64,000 nt of DNA from Brachynemurus nebulosus (taxonomy: Eukaryota; Arthropoda; Insecta; Neuroptera; Myrmeleontidae): assembly GCA_035578155.1 (NCBI GenBank), contig JAPWDM010000005.1, positions 41,058,365 to 41,122,364 on the forward strand, given 5' to 3'. The notes beneath the pieces were generated by a model. That model saw only the letters and a program-made list of their open reading frames with translations, did not search any database and was not told the origin of the DNA. The translations under genes and the position numbers were made by a program. Every line of letters begins with the position of its first letter. The first letter of the stretch is position 1. Below, piece by piece: positions 11,900 to 21,649 of the stretch.

Positions 11900-12020
11900 A
11901 ATACCGTCTTTGTCAAAATTAGATAAAGAAAGAATTTATTTATTCATTAACTCTATGCGTGCCGGACTATCGGATGAACTAAAAGACAAGCGTATGAATG
12001 TTAAAAAAGGAGAGGCAATT
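11900..12020 (+). other. Exon-like open stretch of unknown identity
   Basis: A TAG acceptor-like end is followed by 40 codons reading IPSLSKLDKERIYLFINSM and RAGLSDELKDKRMNVKKGEAI, with GT at 12021. It lies inside the retrotransposon interior, on the strand opposite to Gag. The codons look coding-like but the length is short and I do not recognise it. Confidence 0.22.
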
Positions 12021-12643
12021 GTTTACATACAGATTTCCTTTAATATTTTTAGTTTTGAAATTTTCTTATTCGGATTCCCTTCTCTCATATTGATATAACA
12101 AAAATAAACATAAAAATTTTTTTTTAAATACATATTTATTATAAAGTCAGTATTAAACTAGCAGTTTAAAATTTTAATTTTCTTGAAAAATTAAGTAGAA
12201 TAATTATTAACACGTTAGTTGTCGTGCATGCTGTAAAGCGTAAAGTGAAACTTGACCAATTGCCACACAACGCTGTACCGCGTCAATAATTCTATATAAA
12301 ATGTATTAACTAGTTGTTAAAATAATGTACGAACTGTACATTTCGTTATCATAAGTTTGATCCTCAACATGTTAATCAGATTTTAGTTATCAATTATCAT
12401 GTATATTACAATTTGATGATACCATCACAAATTTTTAAATTTCAGTTTTTGTTATTGTGTATACATATACCTACCATAAAGTAATTCATTTATAAATTTA
12501 AATAATTAATAAATTGTTATCATATAATACTGACTTTATTAAAGCAGGTAAGGTTTTGTTTTTTTATTCGTACTATCCTATTGATATTGTTTATATTATA
12601 CTTTATACTACATTTATACAATCATAAATTCCTAATCAGTATA

Positions 12644-13125
12644 GGGTTGACCGGGGTAGCAGAAGCTTGCAATAAATTTATTTCTACAATTTTTGTTACT
12701 TTTATTTAACCTTGATTTTTTGTACAAATTTGAGCTATGGGTAACTTGCAAACAAAGGGCAATTGTGAACGCTAAAGTATGATAAAAAATTTTCAAAGTG
12801 GAGTAAATGTGAAGAATTTGAGTTGGGCTTTATTCTTATGTACCTCAACTTCTCTTGTAATGCATTCTAAATAATTTTTCTGATGGCATTCACTTTTATT
12901 CCAAAATTCATAAGATTTGCAAAACCGTGCCGGGGAAATGTAAATGGCTTATAAAATTTTTGTTTTTCATACGAATTTGCTCAAAATTTGTGTGGTGCAT
13001 CCTGAATAATATAGAATTAAAAATAAATCAACCATAATGTGATACCTATATAAAATAAAAAATACTTAAAACAACGCTTTTATCTCAATTTATAAAAATC
13101 CATTCACAATTACCCCGGTCAACCC
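12644..13125. mobile_element. MITE with GGGTTGACCGGGGTA ends and TA target duplication
   Basis: GGGTTGACCGGGGTA at the left and TACCCCGGTCAACCC at the right are perfect inverted repeats flanked by TA, the Tc1/mariner target. The 482-bp interior has no transposase frame. It is nested in the retrotransposon interior. Confidence 0.8.
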
Positions 13126-14377
13126 TAATCAAAATCATATATTACAATTAGTCGACAGCACAGAATTTTGTCAACAGCATTCTAATGCGATCCCTTGTAT
13201 GTGTGTATGTGTATATTTTTATTATAGCTGATTGTGAATGTTGATGTGTCTGTGGTTGATGAAATGATGAGATGGTCGAACCGTGTGAAAATTTTTTGCT
13301 AACAATAATAAACAAGCTTCCTCATATCATAGTACACTATAAATCCAATTATGTTAACACATTCAAGAAAAATTATTAGAAGCAACTTTTATATTTTTCG
13401 GTAAATATCTAAATGTTAATTTATTCACAGTATTATTTTTTTATTATTATTTCATTTTAAAGCAAGTTGGGCAACTAGAGAGTTATCAATTTACCTTTAA
13501 TTTAACATTTATTGGGGAAAAATTTCTAATAGGAAAATAACCCTAGCGTGGATTTTTAGTGTACTTGTAATTTGTTTTTATTATAAAACTGAGGCACAAT
13601 ATTTTTCAATCTAAACCATTCAAGTGCAGCTCAAATAAAAATGTCAAAATGATTAATGAATGAATATAGTCTTGTCTTTTTTTGTAAGATATATTTCCCT
13701 CTTTGTTTCCTTTGGCATGTTAACATGCCAATGGCACTGAATCGGTTAAAGAAATTTATTTATTTTAGACATTATTTGTTAATTCATATTTTTTATGGGT
13801 TTGCTTACATCAGGGTAAAATTTGTATTAATTGAGGTCAGGAGGATAAGAATTTTATTTATTTATTTGATGAAATAAACTTATTTATTTTAAATATTATA
13901 TGCCTGTTAGCCATTCTTAGAAACATCAAAACCACTTGACAAACTAAATTGCTACTGCAATAATATGTATTTTGTAATTGAAATAAATATCGTATGTTAA
14001 ATAAATATAACGTGATTCATATTGACTTGATGATTTAAAATTTTAAATTTTAATAAAACAATTTTAATAATATTAATTCTTTGTTTTTAATATTTTTCAT
14101 TTTTTGTTATTAGTAATTTATTTAATTTCCTGTTACTTTGATATGTTGCTTCGTGTTTTAAACAAACTAATGGGTATAAGTAAAAAATTTCTATATTATC
14201 ACCTTCCATTGTATAATATAAAATTTTGATTTCCAAATACTTTGTTCAATCATAAATGCTTTTAATATTTCTATAACACAAATAATAAAGAATGTATTTT
14301 TCTGATAGTACCATTTTTATATAAAAATTTTATTCGTGGAAAAGAAAATTTATCAGGTCGCCAAAATTAATTTTTAT

Positions 14378-17035
14378 TCAATAAACGGACCAAAAGGAAT
14401 AATTTACCGCAGGAAAAGGTGGATTAATCATAAACCACCCAAATAATACGTCAGGAGGCCCCTTGATGTCACTATTCGGTGAATATTTACTAACTAATCT
14501 GAGCGTATTTATATGAACACTGCAATTAGGGCTGATATTGGTATAAGAGGTTTGAATATCCATATTATTCGATTGCACAGCACATTTGATGCAATCATTC
14601 ATTGTGTTACTTGATAGTTCAGTATTTATTTCAATTTTTTCAACTTTAAATTCATCATTTAGAGTGCCGAAAATATCTTGATGTATTAGACCGATTCTGT
14701 AATGTTTAGGAATTTTATTTTTGATAGGTACACTTACAGTTTTACCGGAAATCTTGTTATTTATATTTATCGATTCTGAAAAGTTATTATAGTTACGTAG
14801 ACTGACAAGTTTCTGGTTTGTATTAGATTGGTTATTAGTTCCAATTGGGGATATAGGATTAATTTTCGATTCACTATTACAAGAAGAACATATAGTTTTT
14901 TTATTAATTTCTGGCTCAACCAAAATTTCAACATCATTTTTCGTAGTAATGACTTCTTTATTGAATACAGGGGAATTTATCTCCCTGGCTAAAACGGGTG
15001 GTATTTCGGAAATGGTCGGTATAATTGGAGACTCAACTATTTTGGCTTTGATACTGTCTATTTTATTATTAGTATTTTTAAAGGTATCGTTACTGATTAC
15101 GTTACTACTATGTGAAGAAATATTGTTATTGTTAATTTGATTATAATTATTTTGATAAAAACTGCAGTTACCCTTATTATTACTCAAATTTTGGTTACTA
15201 TTTAATATGGTTCTTGGTGGGTTTAATATATCAAATTTAACATTATTTATCCTACCCCCAATATGATTTACATTGTTATAAGTACCGTTACTGGGACCAC
15301 GTGGTTGTTGATTGTTTCTGTTAGAATTATTGTTATTTGCATAGTTGTTAGTATAACGACGGTTGCCAGTAAAATTTCGATTATTGTTTGTAAAATTTCT
15401 ATTATTATTGGTAAAATGTCGAGAATTTTGAAGATTTCCATAATTGTAATTATTTTGATATCTAGTATTACTTGTACCAATATTATCAGAAAAACGAACA
15501 GATCGGCTATTTGAGTTAAAGTTAGGATTATAAGTGGTATTATTATTATTACTACCAAGAGTCTGTCCCGTATTTGTATTGTTACGAGTATTATTGTTTG
15601 TGCTAGCATTTGAATTTCTATTACTGAAATCCCCATATGAGTTATTGTTACTATTCGAAAAACGATTATTATTAAAATTTGAGAAACTATTAGTACCATA
15701 TGAGCGAGTAAAATAATTGTCAAAATCTCTTAACGAGCTTTCTAATTCCTGTATTGTTTTACAATTTATTAAGAAACGGTTTATTTCAAATGGAAAGTGA
15801 TTTATTATAATTTTAATAAAATTATCAGTATCGACTTTTTGATTTAAATGCTTAACCAACTTATGCCAATATGTTAAATGTGATAAATATGACCCTTTTC
15901 TAACAGTTTGATGATTTTTATTTGTGTAAAAATCAATAAGTATTTTATTTTGAATTTCTTGACTCCAGAAAGAATTTAAGAACCAAGATTTGAATAAAGC
16001 AAAACTATTGATATCGTTTTCATAAAGAGAAAATATATTTTTTATATTAGAATTCAATTTACTACACGCAAACCTAATTTTTTCTTGTTCCGAAAATTCG
16101 TTAACTGAAAAATATTGTTCAAGAGATTCCACGAATTCAATAGGGTGAAGCTCTTGTAACTTATTATTAAAAGTTCCAACGCTAATCGTTTCATTTCTAA
16201 GAAATGACAAACTGCCCAATGATATATTTTGTAAACTAGCGTTACCCCTATTATTGTTTAATAAAGAAACGCTATTTTCCAATACCTCGACTTTATTATT
16301 AATTGTTAATAAATTCTCCTGCTGTGAATTAAATTTTTTATCAAGATCTTCAATTTTGGAATCAATCAAATTTTTAGTTTCAACTTTAATTTTCTTTATC
16401 CTATCATCTATTGTTTTATGATTTTCATTACAATTATTTTTCATAGAATCTATTTTATTATCTATTGTCTTATGATCCTTATTACAATTACTTTCCACAG
16501 AATTTATTTTTTGTTCAAATTCATATTTTGTGTTAGCAATATCATTTTCAAATTTATTTATAAAATGATCAAGCCTAGCGTTATTATCGTCTAACTTTTT
16601 ATTTGTATTATCAATTTTGTCAGTTTGCAAATCAATTTTATTTGATAATTGTTTGTTTTGTGAATCGATTTTATTGATTTTGTTAGATAATTCTTTACTT
16701 TGTGAATCGATTTTGTCATTACATAAATCGATCTTTTTATTATTCATTTGCAAACTATTGTAAAGCATTGCAAACATACCTTTGATGTCATCATAAGTGC
16801 TTGGTACCGGATCCCTTGAGGATTGAGGCATCTCGATGCTGCTGCTCGCCGTTTCTACACCAGAGTCACTGGATAGTTGTTCACCACTCTGAAGCTGGAC
16901 TGGTTCTCCTGATGGTTCCATGTTCTCACGAACAGCATTGCTTCTTGGGGTTGATGCGTACATTTCTCCGGATGAAAATAGGACACTGGAGACGCCGATG
17001 CTGTTTTCCTCCATGGTAAAATTGGTGGTATCCAT
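14378..17035 (-). CDS. gag: Retrotransposon Gag, coiled-coil and Asn-rich
   Basis: Gag forms the particle that packages retrotransposon RNA. The frame is open from 17164, inside the LTR; I chose the ATG at 17033-17035 because it follows the primer site, giving 885 residues. After a Ser-rich N-terminus come about 170 residues of coiled coil, repeating KIDSQ/KELSNKI-like units. Next is a retrotransposon gag domain (HPIEFVESLEQYF, then ALFKSWFLNSFW and SYLSHLTYWHKLV). A long Asn-rich low-complexity stretch follows, with NNNRNF repeats. No CCHC zinc knuckle is visible; CSSC and CIKC pairs occur later but do not fit it. The tail ends PPDVLFGWF...YSFWSVY and then a stop, with no pol frame after it. 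The intact frame suggests recent selection or recent insertion. It is unusually long for a Gag. Confidence 0.8.
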   Translation of the reverse strand: MDTTNFTMEENSIGVSSVLFSSGEMYASTPRSNAVRENMEPSGEPVQLQSGEQLSSDSGVETASSSIEMPQSSRDPVPSTYDDIKGMFAMLYNSLQMNNKKIDLCNDKIDSQSKELSNKINKIDSQNKQLSNKIDLQTDKIDNTNKKLDDNNARLDHFINKFENDIANTKYEFEQKINSVESNCNKDHKTIDNKIDSMKNNCNENHKTIDDRIKKIKVETKNLIDSKIEDLDKKFNSQQENLLTINNKVEVLENSVSLLNNNRGNASLQNISLGSLSFLRNETISVGTFNNKLQELHPIEFVESLEQYFSVNEFSEQEKIRFACSKLNSNIKNIFSLYENDINSFALFKSWFLNSFWSQEIQNKILIDFYTNKNHQTVRKGSYLSHLTYWHKLVKHLNQKVDTDNFIKIIINHFPFEINRFLINCKTIQELESSLRDFDNYFTRSYGTNSFSNFNNNRFSNSNNNSYGDFSNRNSNASTNNNTRNNTNTGQTLGSNNNNTTYNPNFNSNSRSVRFSDNIGTSNTRYQNNYNYGNLQNSRHFTNNNRNFTNNNRNFTGNRRYTNNYANNNNSNRNNQQPRGPSNGTYNNVNHIGGRINNVKFDILNPPRTILNSNQNLSNNKGNCSFYQNNYNQINNNNISSHSSNVISNDTFKNTNNKIDSIKAKIVESPIIPTISEIPPVLAREINSPVFNKEVITTKNDVEILVEPEINKKTICSSCNSESKINPISPIGTNNQSNTNQKLVSLRNYNNFSESININNKISGKTVSVPIKNKIPKHYRIGLIHQDIFGTLNDEFKVEKIEINTELSSNTMNDCIKCAVQSNNMDIQTSYTNISPNCSVHINTLRLVSKYSPNSDIKGPPDVLFGWFMINPPFPAVNYSFWSVY

Positions 17036-17054
17036 TTCGGTTGATTTGCTCGAA

Positions 17055-17072
17055 TTGTTTCGCAGAATGCCA
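17055..17072 (-). promoter_or_regulatory. Possible tRNA primer-binding site of the retrotransposon
   Basis: Three bases after the 5' LTR the minus strand reads TGGCATTCTGCGAAAC. Primer-binding sites begin with TGG, the complement of a tRNA CCA end, at this distance. I cannot name the tRNA. Confidence 0.4.
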
Positions 17073-17075
17073 CTC

Positions 17076-17723
17076 TGTAATGGTCCGGTTGTTGACGTGG
17101 TTAAAACGTTGCCTAACTGTTTGTACGACGATGTGGATTTAACGTTATTAGAATAATTTTCCAATTGATTGTCCCTGATAATTGATTTCCAAAGGTCGTA
17201 GGTGAAATAATTCGAGCCGATTTAGTTTAAAATGTTTATTTGTTAAATTCAATTGTTGTTAATTCGGACCGTTACAGAAAAATTTACACTTTTATTACAA
17301 TTATTTTATATAAATTCGATTTAATTATGTATTTCGATATTTATTTTATTATAATTTATTATAATTTATTTTTATTTGAATGTTATATATTTTTTATATT
17401 TTTCAACAATTAATAAATTTCCCAAACGGGATTTGTTACAAAAATTACATCTTTTTTTCTTAATGTCTAGATTCCAATTTTTATCAAAAAACCCCCCGTT
17501 GTACTTTTTTTTCATCAATTTTACTTAATTTTAAAACAAAATGGCTTCCTCTCTTTCATTGGTTGATTAGAAATCGTCACATCGTAAGCCCCGCCTACAA
17601 TGTCTTATGATGTAGCTAGTTCACTAAAATTTAGCCAGGTGGCGATTTACATCTTTAGTTTTACATTTTCAAGTACTAAAATTTGCCACTAGGTGTCACC
17701 AGCCATATTACTTAATGGTTACA
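17076..17723 (-). repeat. 5' LTR of the gag-only retrotransposon
   Basis: 648 bp, TGTAACC...CATTACA on the minus strand, with an AATAAA-type stretch in the middle. It matches 7177-7824 base for base except for one C/T difference near 17264/7365. The outer neighbour is the ATTG duplication. The first 29 codons of the long Gag frame read into its end, but translation more likely starts after the primer site. Confidence 0.88.
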
Positions 17724-17904
17724 ATTGGCGCATTGGCCACCAAACCATAGAATTCACAGGTACATGAAATACATACAATACATAGTCCTCTTGCGTATAT
17801 TCAATATATGAATGTAAAACTCTATTATTATTTACCATTTGTTCTCTGATTTATTCTGTGATTTACCACTTCTCTCAAATTTTCGGTTACTCACCAATCT
17901 TATA

Positions 17905-17939
17905 ATGTTCCGAACTTCCACGAAGGTCGTTCGGAACAT
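17905..17939. repeat. Hairpin, 11-bp perfect stem
   Basis: ATGTTCCGAAC and GTTCGGAACAT are separated by 13 bases. It lies in otherwise empty AT-rich DNA beside the retrotransposon. Confidence 0.7.
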
Positions 17940-18081
17940 AAAAATGGTGTTTTAATTTTGAAATAATTATATAAATCTTAATTTCTTTCTTTTCCTCTTA
18001 AGTTTAAAATTTATATGCAAAAAGAGCAATATAAAAATTTTAGGTTGAGAATTATTTAACAAAGAATTTAGGTTGTACACT

Positions 18082-18358
18082 ATCTCTAAGCAGGGTACAG
18101 CTGAGCCGGTTAACAGGTATACTCACGGGATACAATGTCCTGAGAAAGCACCTGCATATCATGGGATTAGTGGAAAGTCCTCTCTGCCGAAGGTGCGGCT
18201 TGGAGGACGAATCTTCGTCCCATGTTCTATGCTTTTGTGAAGCATTGTCATCCTTGAGATGCAAGTATCTGGGATCTCCAATACTGAGTTCCGAGGACAT
18301 CAGGACTGCAGACTGTAGTGCAATCCTGAGTTTCTATGAGGGACTGGGCACTAGCTAG
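18082..18358 (+). pseudogene. C-terminal end of a LINE polyprotein (zinc-knuckle region)
   Basis: In the frame ending at the stop at 18356-18358 the text reads LSRVQLSRLTGILTGYNV, then MGLVESPLCRRCGLEDES and SSHVLCFCEAL. This is the region after the reverse transcriptase in Jockey/R1-type LINEs, with a CRRC...HVLC (C-X2-C...H-X3-C) knuckle. All upstream domains are missing because of 5' truncation. The short 3' UTR that follows contains GGGCCCC and GGTGGCCTACGTGC. Confidence 0.85.
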
Positions 18359-18460
18359 TCCCTCTTGGATGCCGTGGGGTACAATGGGCCCCTATTTGGT
18401 GGCCTACGTGCAACGGGAGCTCTGAATCCCGACCCACCTACAGCATTCATTCATTTTTAA
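18082..18460 (+). mobile_element. 5'-truncated LINE copy with 10-bp target duplication
   Basis: GTTGTACACT occurs directly on both sides (18072-18081 and 18461-18470). Between them lies the end of a non-LTR retrotransposon. It ends in a CATTCATTCATTTTTAA tail, as expected for target-primed insertion of an incomplete copy. Confidence 0.85.
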
Positions 18461-18646
18461 GTTGTACACTGGACCTGACAAAGACACAGTAAACAGTATC
18501 GAATTTGGCGAATCAGGGCCGCGCCAAGGGACATTTGCGCTGGGGTGCAAGACAAAAATTGCCGCCCCTAAAACGCCAAACTTATTTGTAATACATTTTT
18601 GATAATAAAATATATGCCTCCCGGCTACCAGTTTACTTACTATATA

Positions 18647-18880
18647 TTGGCGACGCAAAGATTCTCACTCGCGCCTCTGGTGGTAAAATTAGAACTAGCA
18701 TCAAGTAAAAATATACGTATACGATTAATGGATGATATAAAATCTAGTAATCCGAGTATAATTTGTATAGTACCTTTTTCGCCTTTTTCTATCGACAATG
18801 AAACGTATCCAATAATTTTTACTTGATACAGCTTTTAATTTAAAAAACCAGAAGCGCTCGCGTAATCTTTGCGTCGCCAA
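18647..18880. mobile_element. MITE nested in the hAT element
   Basis: TTGGCGACGCAAAGATT at the left and AATCTTTGCGTCGCCAA at the right are perfect inverted repeats with TA on each side. Similarity continues inward (CGCGCCTCTGG versus its diverged partner). 234 bp, no coding content. It must be younger than the hAT copy. Confidence 0.85.
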
Positions 18881-19041
18881 TACTTACTTTAATGAAATGC
18901 ATAAAATATTATAAAATATTTAGGATTATAAATGGAATAAAACACTTAAACTTTTTTTAACAATTTATTTCGCATAAATTTCAAGAACAAGTAAATACAA
19001 ATAAATAATTTTACACAAAACAAAAACGAATAGTAACAATT

Positions 19042-19430
19042 TTAAAATTTTATATAAAATTCACTTTCCTTGTCTTTTTTTATTGCAAATTCATTTATTA
19101 AATCTGACATGTCAATATCTGCAGCAATTTTGTTTTCTATGCTAATTAAACTTAAATACGGTATTCTTTCCTGTGACATACTAGATCTTAAATAATTTTT
19201 TATTAACTTAAGTTTCGAAAAACTTCTCTCACCAGATGCCACGCCACTGTCACAGGTATTGTCAAAAATATTCTTAATGCAATTGTCATATTCGGAAACA
19301 TTGTAGTAAGATCATTAGAAAATATATAATCTAAAACTGTTAATGCATTCATGTCGGGATTAATATATGTTAAAAGAGTTTCTATTTCATCACATAAATC
19401 TAACACATTTATATCAGATTCGTTCCGCAT
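19042..19430 (-). pseudogene. hAT transposase C-terminal fragment (frameshifted)
   Basis: Two overlapping frames hold the end of a hAT transposase of the zinc-finger-MYM-like kind. The upstream frame (19203-19430) reads LLTYINPDMNALTVLDYIF. The downstream frame (19042-19242) reads ASGERSFSKLKLIKNYLRSS, the hAT dimerisation signature. A frame change near 19240 separates them, and the catalytic N-terminal two thirds are absent. Confidence 0.85.
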
Positions 19431-20569
19431 AGCCCAAAAGGGAATGTTTTTTACTTAAATTTCTGAGGAACGAAATAATGTAACTTTTCCAAGAAAATAG
19501 TATGGAGTGCTCCAATTTAAAGAACATCCATAAATCTTATCCTAAGTGGAATAAGCAATATCGAAAGAACATGTATATTTTAAACTAAATTGCTTGCAGA
19601 TGTGGATAAGCAAATATTGAAAACAAAATTTATAATAACAAAAAACAGAAATAATAAATTAGGTTTAAGATATCAACCAAATAGGAAAAAGAAGATAAAA
19701 TAAAAATGTTGGTTTTAAAACCAAACAATTGAAATCTTAAACTCTTTTATTATATTTCGACTGTTCAATACAGTGTTTACTAAGTCTTATTTAAAAGAAT
19801 AATATTTTACTGAAAGATCATCAGTCATCAATTTTTAGTTTGTTTTGTTTACTAATCGTCACGTACTATATACAACGTAACGCAACGAAAACTAAAGAAT
19901 TTTAAAGATTGATAAATGTTTTATGTGTAGAATTCAACGACGGTTTTTATAAAATTAAAGCGTGCAAGAACATGTTCGATCCCGATCCCGTTTGATCTCG
20001 CCGATTACCGCGCAAATGATTGTTGTCGCTGGTCGACAATCGGAATAATCGGATTACCGACGGGTCACAACAATCATAATAGACAAGTATTTAAGCAAAA
20101 TGCGGGTAACATTTAGTGTCATCAAAATTACCACATAAAAATAGTAATAATTTTATATTTTATTTGCCGCCCCCAAAGCCTGCCGCCGGGGTACTAGGCA
20201 CCCCTAACACCCCCGCTTGGCGCGGCCCTGTGGCGAATAGGCCTTAGATATCCAAAAATTTTTCATAAATGAAAAAAAAACTTAAGAATTATTTTAAATC
20301 AGGTATTTTACGGAATTCTAAACCTTTTTGTTACTCTTAAATATATTTATAAGATATTTTGACACAGCTAAAAAAAAAAATTTCAACAGATCTTCAAAAT
20401 GATTTTTGACTGAAAAATTTTTTTTTTTTGGATTTAACTTCTATTATTTACGGCATATAATAGTAAACGACTAGCACAATATGGCACAACTATTTTGATT
20501 GAAAAAAGAAAATGGCAGAGTTAGCTTGGTAGGTCACATTTTTAATGTCAATCAAATGGTCGAACCTAT

Positions 20570-20644
20570 ATTACATGGACCATATACCGTGTGAGTTATT
20601 ATTACATGGACCATATACCGTGTGAGGACCATATACCGTGTAAG
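20570..20644. repeat. Short tandem repeat with GACCATATACCGTGT core
   Basis: Two full units begin ATTACATGGACCATATACCG and a third partial unit follows (GACCATATACCGTGTAAG). The three cores are identical over GACCATATACCGTGT. Confidence 0.85.
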
Positions 20645-20654
20645 TTAGACGGGG

Positions 20655-20850
20655 GCAACCGATTGCTATAGTCAGAAGCTTTACAGCTCTTATATTTTCG
20701 AGCTATGATACAAACTTATAGATTTTTAAATGAGACTATATATTAATTTTTGGATAAAACAGATCTAATGCATTAAAATTAACAACATAAATGAGCAAAA
20801 CAATTTTTTTTACCTAAATTTAATTTTTGAATTTTTCTTTATCAATTAAA
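20655..20850 (+). repeat. Dispersed repeat copy (family also at 28310)
   Basis: Shares TTTTCGAGCTATGATACAAAC, AACTATATATTAATTT-like and GATAAAAC.GATC blocks in the same order and orientation as 28310-28510. Confidence 0.7.
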
Positions 20851-21168
20851 CGGCAAAAATATACATATGTACTTGAGGCTACTTCAACCGATAGTGTTCT
20901 GGTTGGTTACATTTCTATTACCTCCAAGAAAAGGACCTTTTCTAGTACCATTTCTATCATACAAATCTAACTGTAATAAAAATGGCAACTCTCAAAAAAC
21001 TCACATGGTATAATAGAGGGCTAATTTTTATGGGAAGAATTGTCAAAATTGGCCACGAAAATGGCATATATTAGGCTTTATGGCTATCACCACGGTTAGT
21101 ATTTTTAAAATACTGATGTGAATATAGCGAATATAGTAACATAAAACGGATAAAACAGAATGTAAATA

Positions 21169-21564
21169 TAGTACTTATTCTCAAATGGAAACACGACGGG
21201 ACTGGGGAAGTGAGTGTTTCCATTTGAGAATCACCAATGCCGGTTGATGATATTTGATAATAAGGAAATACATCGAAATTACATATGTATGAAATAAACT
21301 CTTATAGTTTAAATTACTTTATACGGCGAATATTCAATGATACTGACTCCGATGTTACATAGTAACGTCAGCGAATTATATAATATACAATGTAAATGAT
21401 GCGACGCAAAATAAAAATTGTTACGTTTATTTTAAAAACGATCGAAAAACCCACTTTATAACTAAGTTGAACATTGAAAAAGATTCCAGAAAATTCTATT
21501 CAAAAGCTAACAAAGTTATAGAAGCTCGCATTTGAGAGTGTTCCATTTGTTTGAATAAGTACTG
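21169..21564. mobile_element. Mariner-type MITE, TA-flanked
   Basis: The ends TAGTACTTATTC and GAATAAGTACTG are inverted repeats that continue inward as CAAATGGAAACAC and GTGTTCCATTTG. TA flanks both sides. The left part also forms a separate hairpin with perfect 18-bp arms (21177-21194 and 21214-21231). No transposase frame in 396 bp. Confidence 0.75.
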
Positions 21565-21649
21565 TATCGCTTTGGTATCTAAGTCACACGAATGCCCTCT
21601 TATATTTAGACACTTTCTTGAATACATTGACTTGGACCTACGTAATATT

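Larger units (their letters stand above)
7825..14377. other. Non-coding interior of the retrotransposon
   Basis: 6.5 kb between Gag and the 3' LTR. It has no frame resembling pol or env. It contains two diverged direct repeats (9656-9990, 10146-10505), a nested TA-flanked MITE (12644-13125), and a possible tiny TTAA-flanked element at 12208-12377 with CACGTT/AACATG ends. Two short exon-like stretches also occur (8203-8316 minus, 11900-12020 plus). Confidence 0.6.
7177..17723 (-). mobile_element. Complete young LTR retrotransposon, gag-only (large non-autonomous type)
   Basis: Two 648-bp direct repeats (7177-7824 and 17076-17723) begin TGTAATGG and end GGTTACA on the plus strand, as LTRs should, and differ at one noticed position. 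The sequences just outside are ATTG on both sides (7173-7176 and 17724-17727), a 4-bp target duplication typical of Ty3-like integration. On the minus strand the 17076-17723 copy is the 5' LTR, followed by a possible primer site and a long Gag frame. The remaining 6.5 kb of interior (7825-14377) shows no protease, reverse transcriptase, RNase H or integrase. Because the LTRs are almost identical, pol was probably already absent before this insertion, so proteins from a related element must have moved it. Its age and coding gap make it the main structural feature of the first 18 kb. Confidence 0.85.
18514..20230 (-). mobile_element. hAT element with perfect 8-bp TSD, internally deleted
   Basis: Ends CAGGGCCGCGCCAAG and CTTGGCGCGGCCCTG are perfect inverted repeats, flanked by TGGCGAAT on both sides (18506-18513 and 20231-20238), an 8-bp hAT duplication. 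The 1717-bp body keeps only the C-terminal end of a transposase on the minus strand and hosts another small element, so it is non-autonomous. Confidence 0.92.
20239..21168. other. Gene-free stretch with a short tandem repeat and a dispersed repeat
   Basis: No gene seen. It contains the ACCATATACCGTGT tandem units at 20570-20644 and a copy of a dispersed repeat at 20655-20850. Confidence 0.5.

Noticed and set aside
12208..12377. Tiny piggyBac-type MITE
   Set aside because: TTAA sites and CACGTT/AACATG ends are suggestive, but the inverted match is too short to list as an element.
15263..15723. Hydrophobic open frames on both strands over the Gag region
   Set aside because: They are other-frame readings of the Asn-rich, ATT/AAT-biased Gag stretch.
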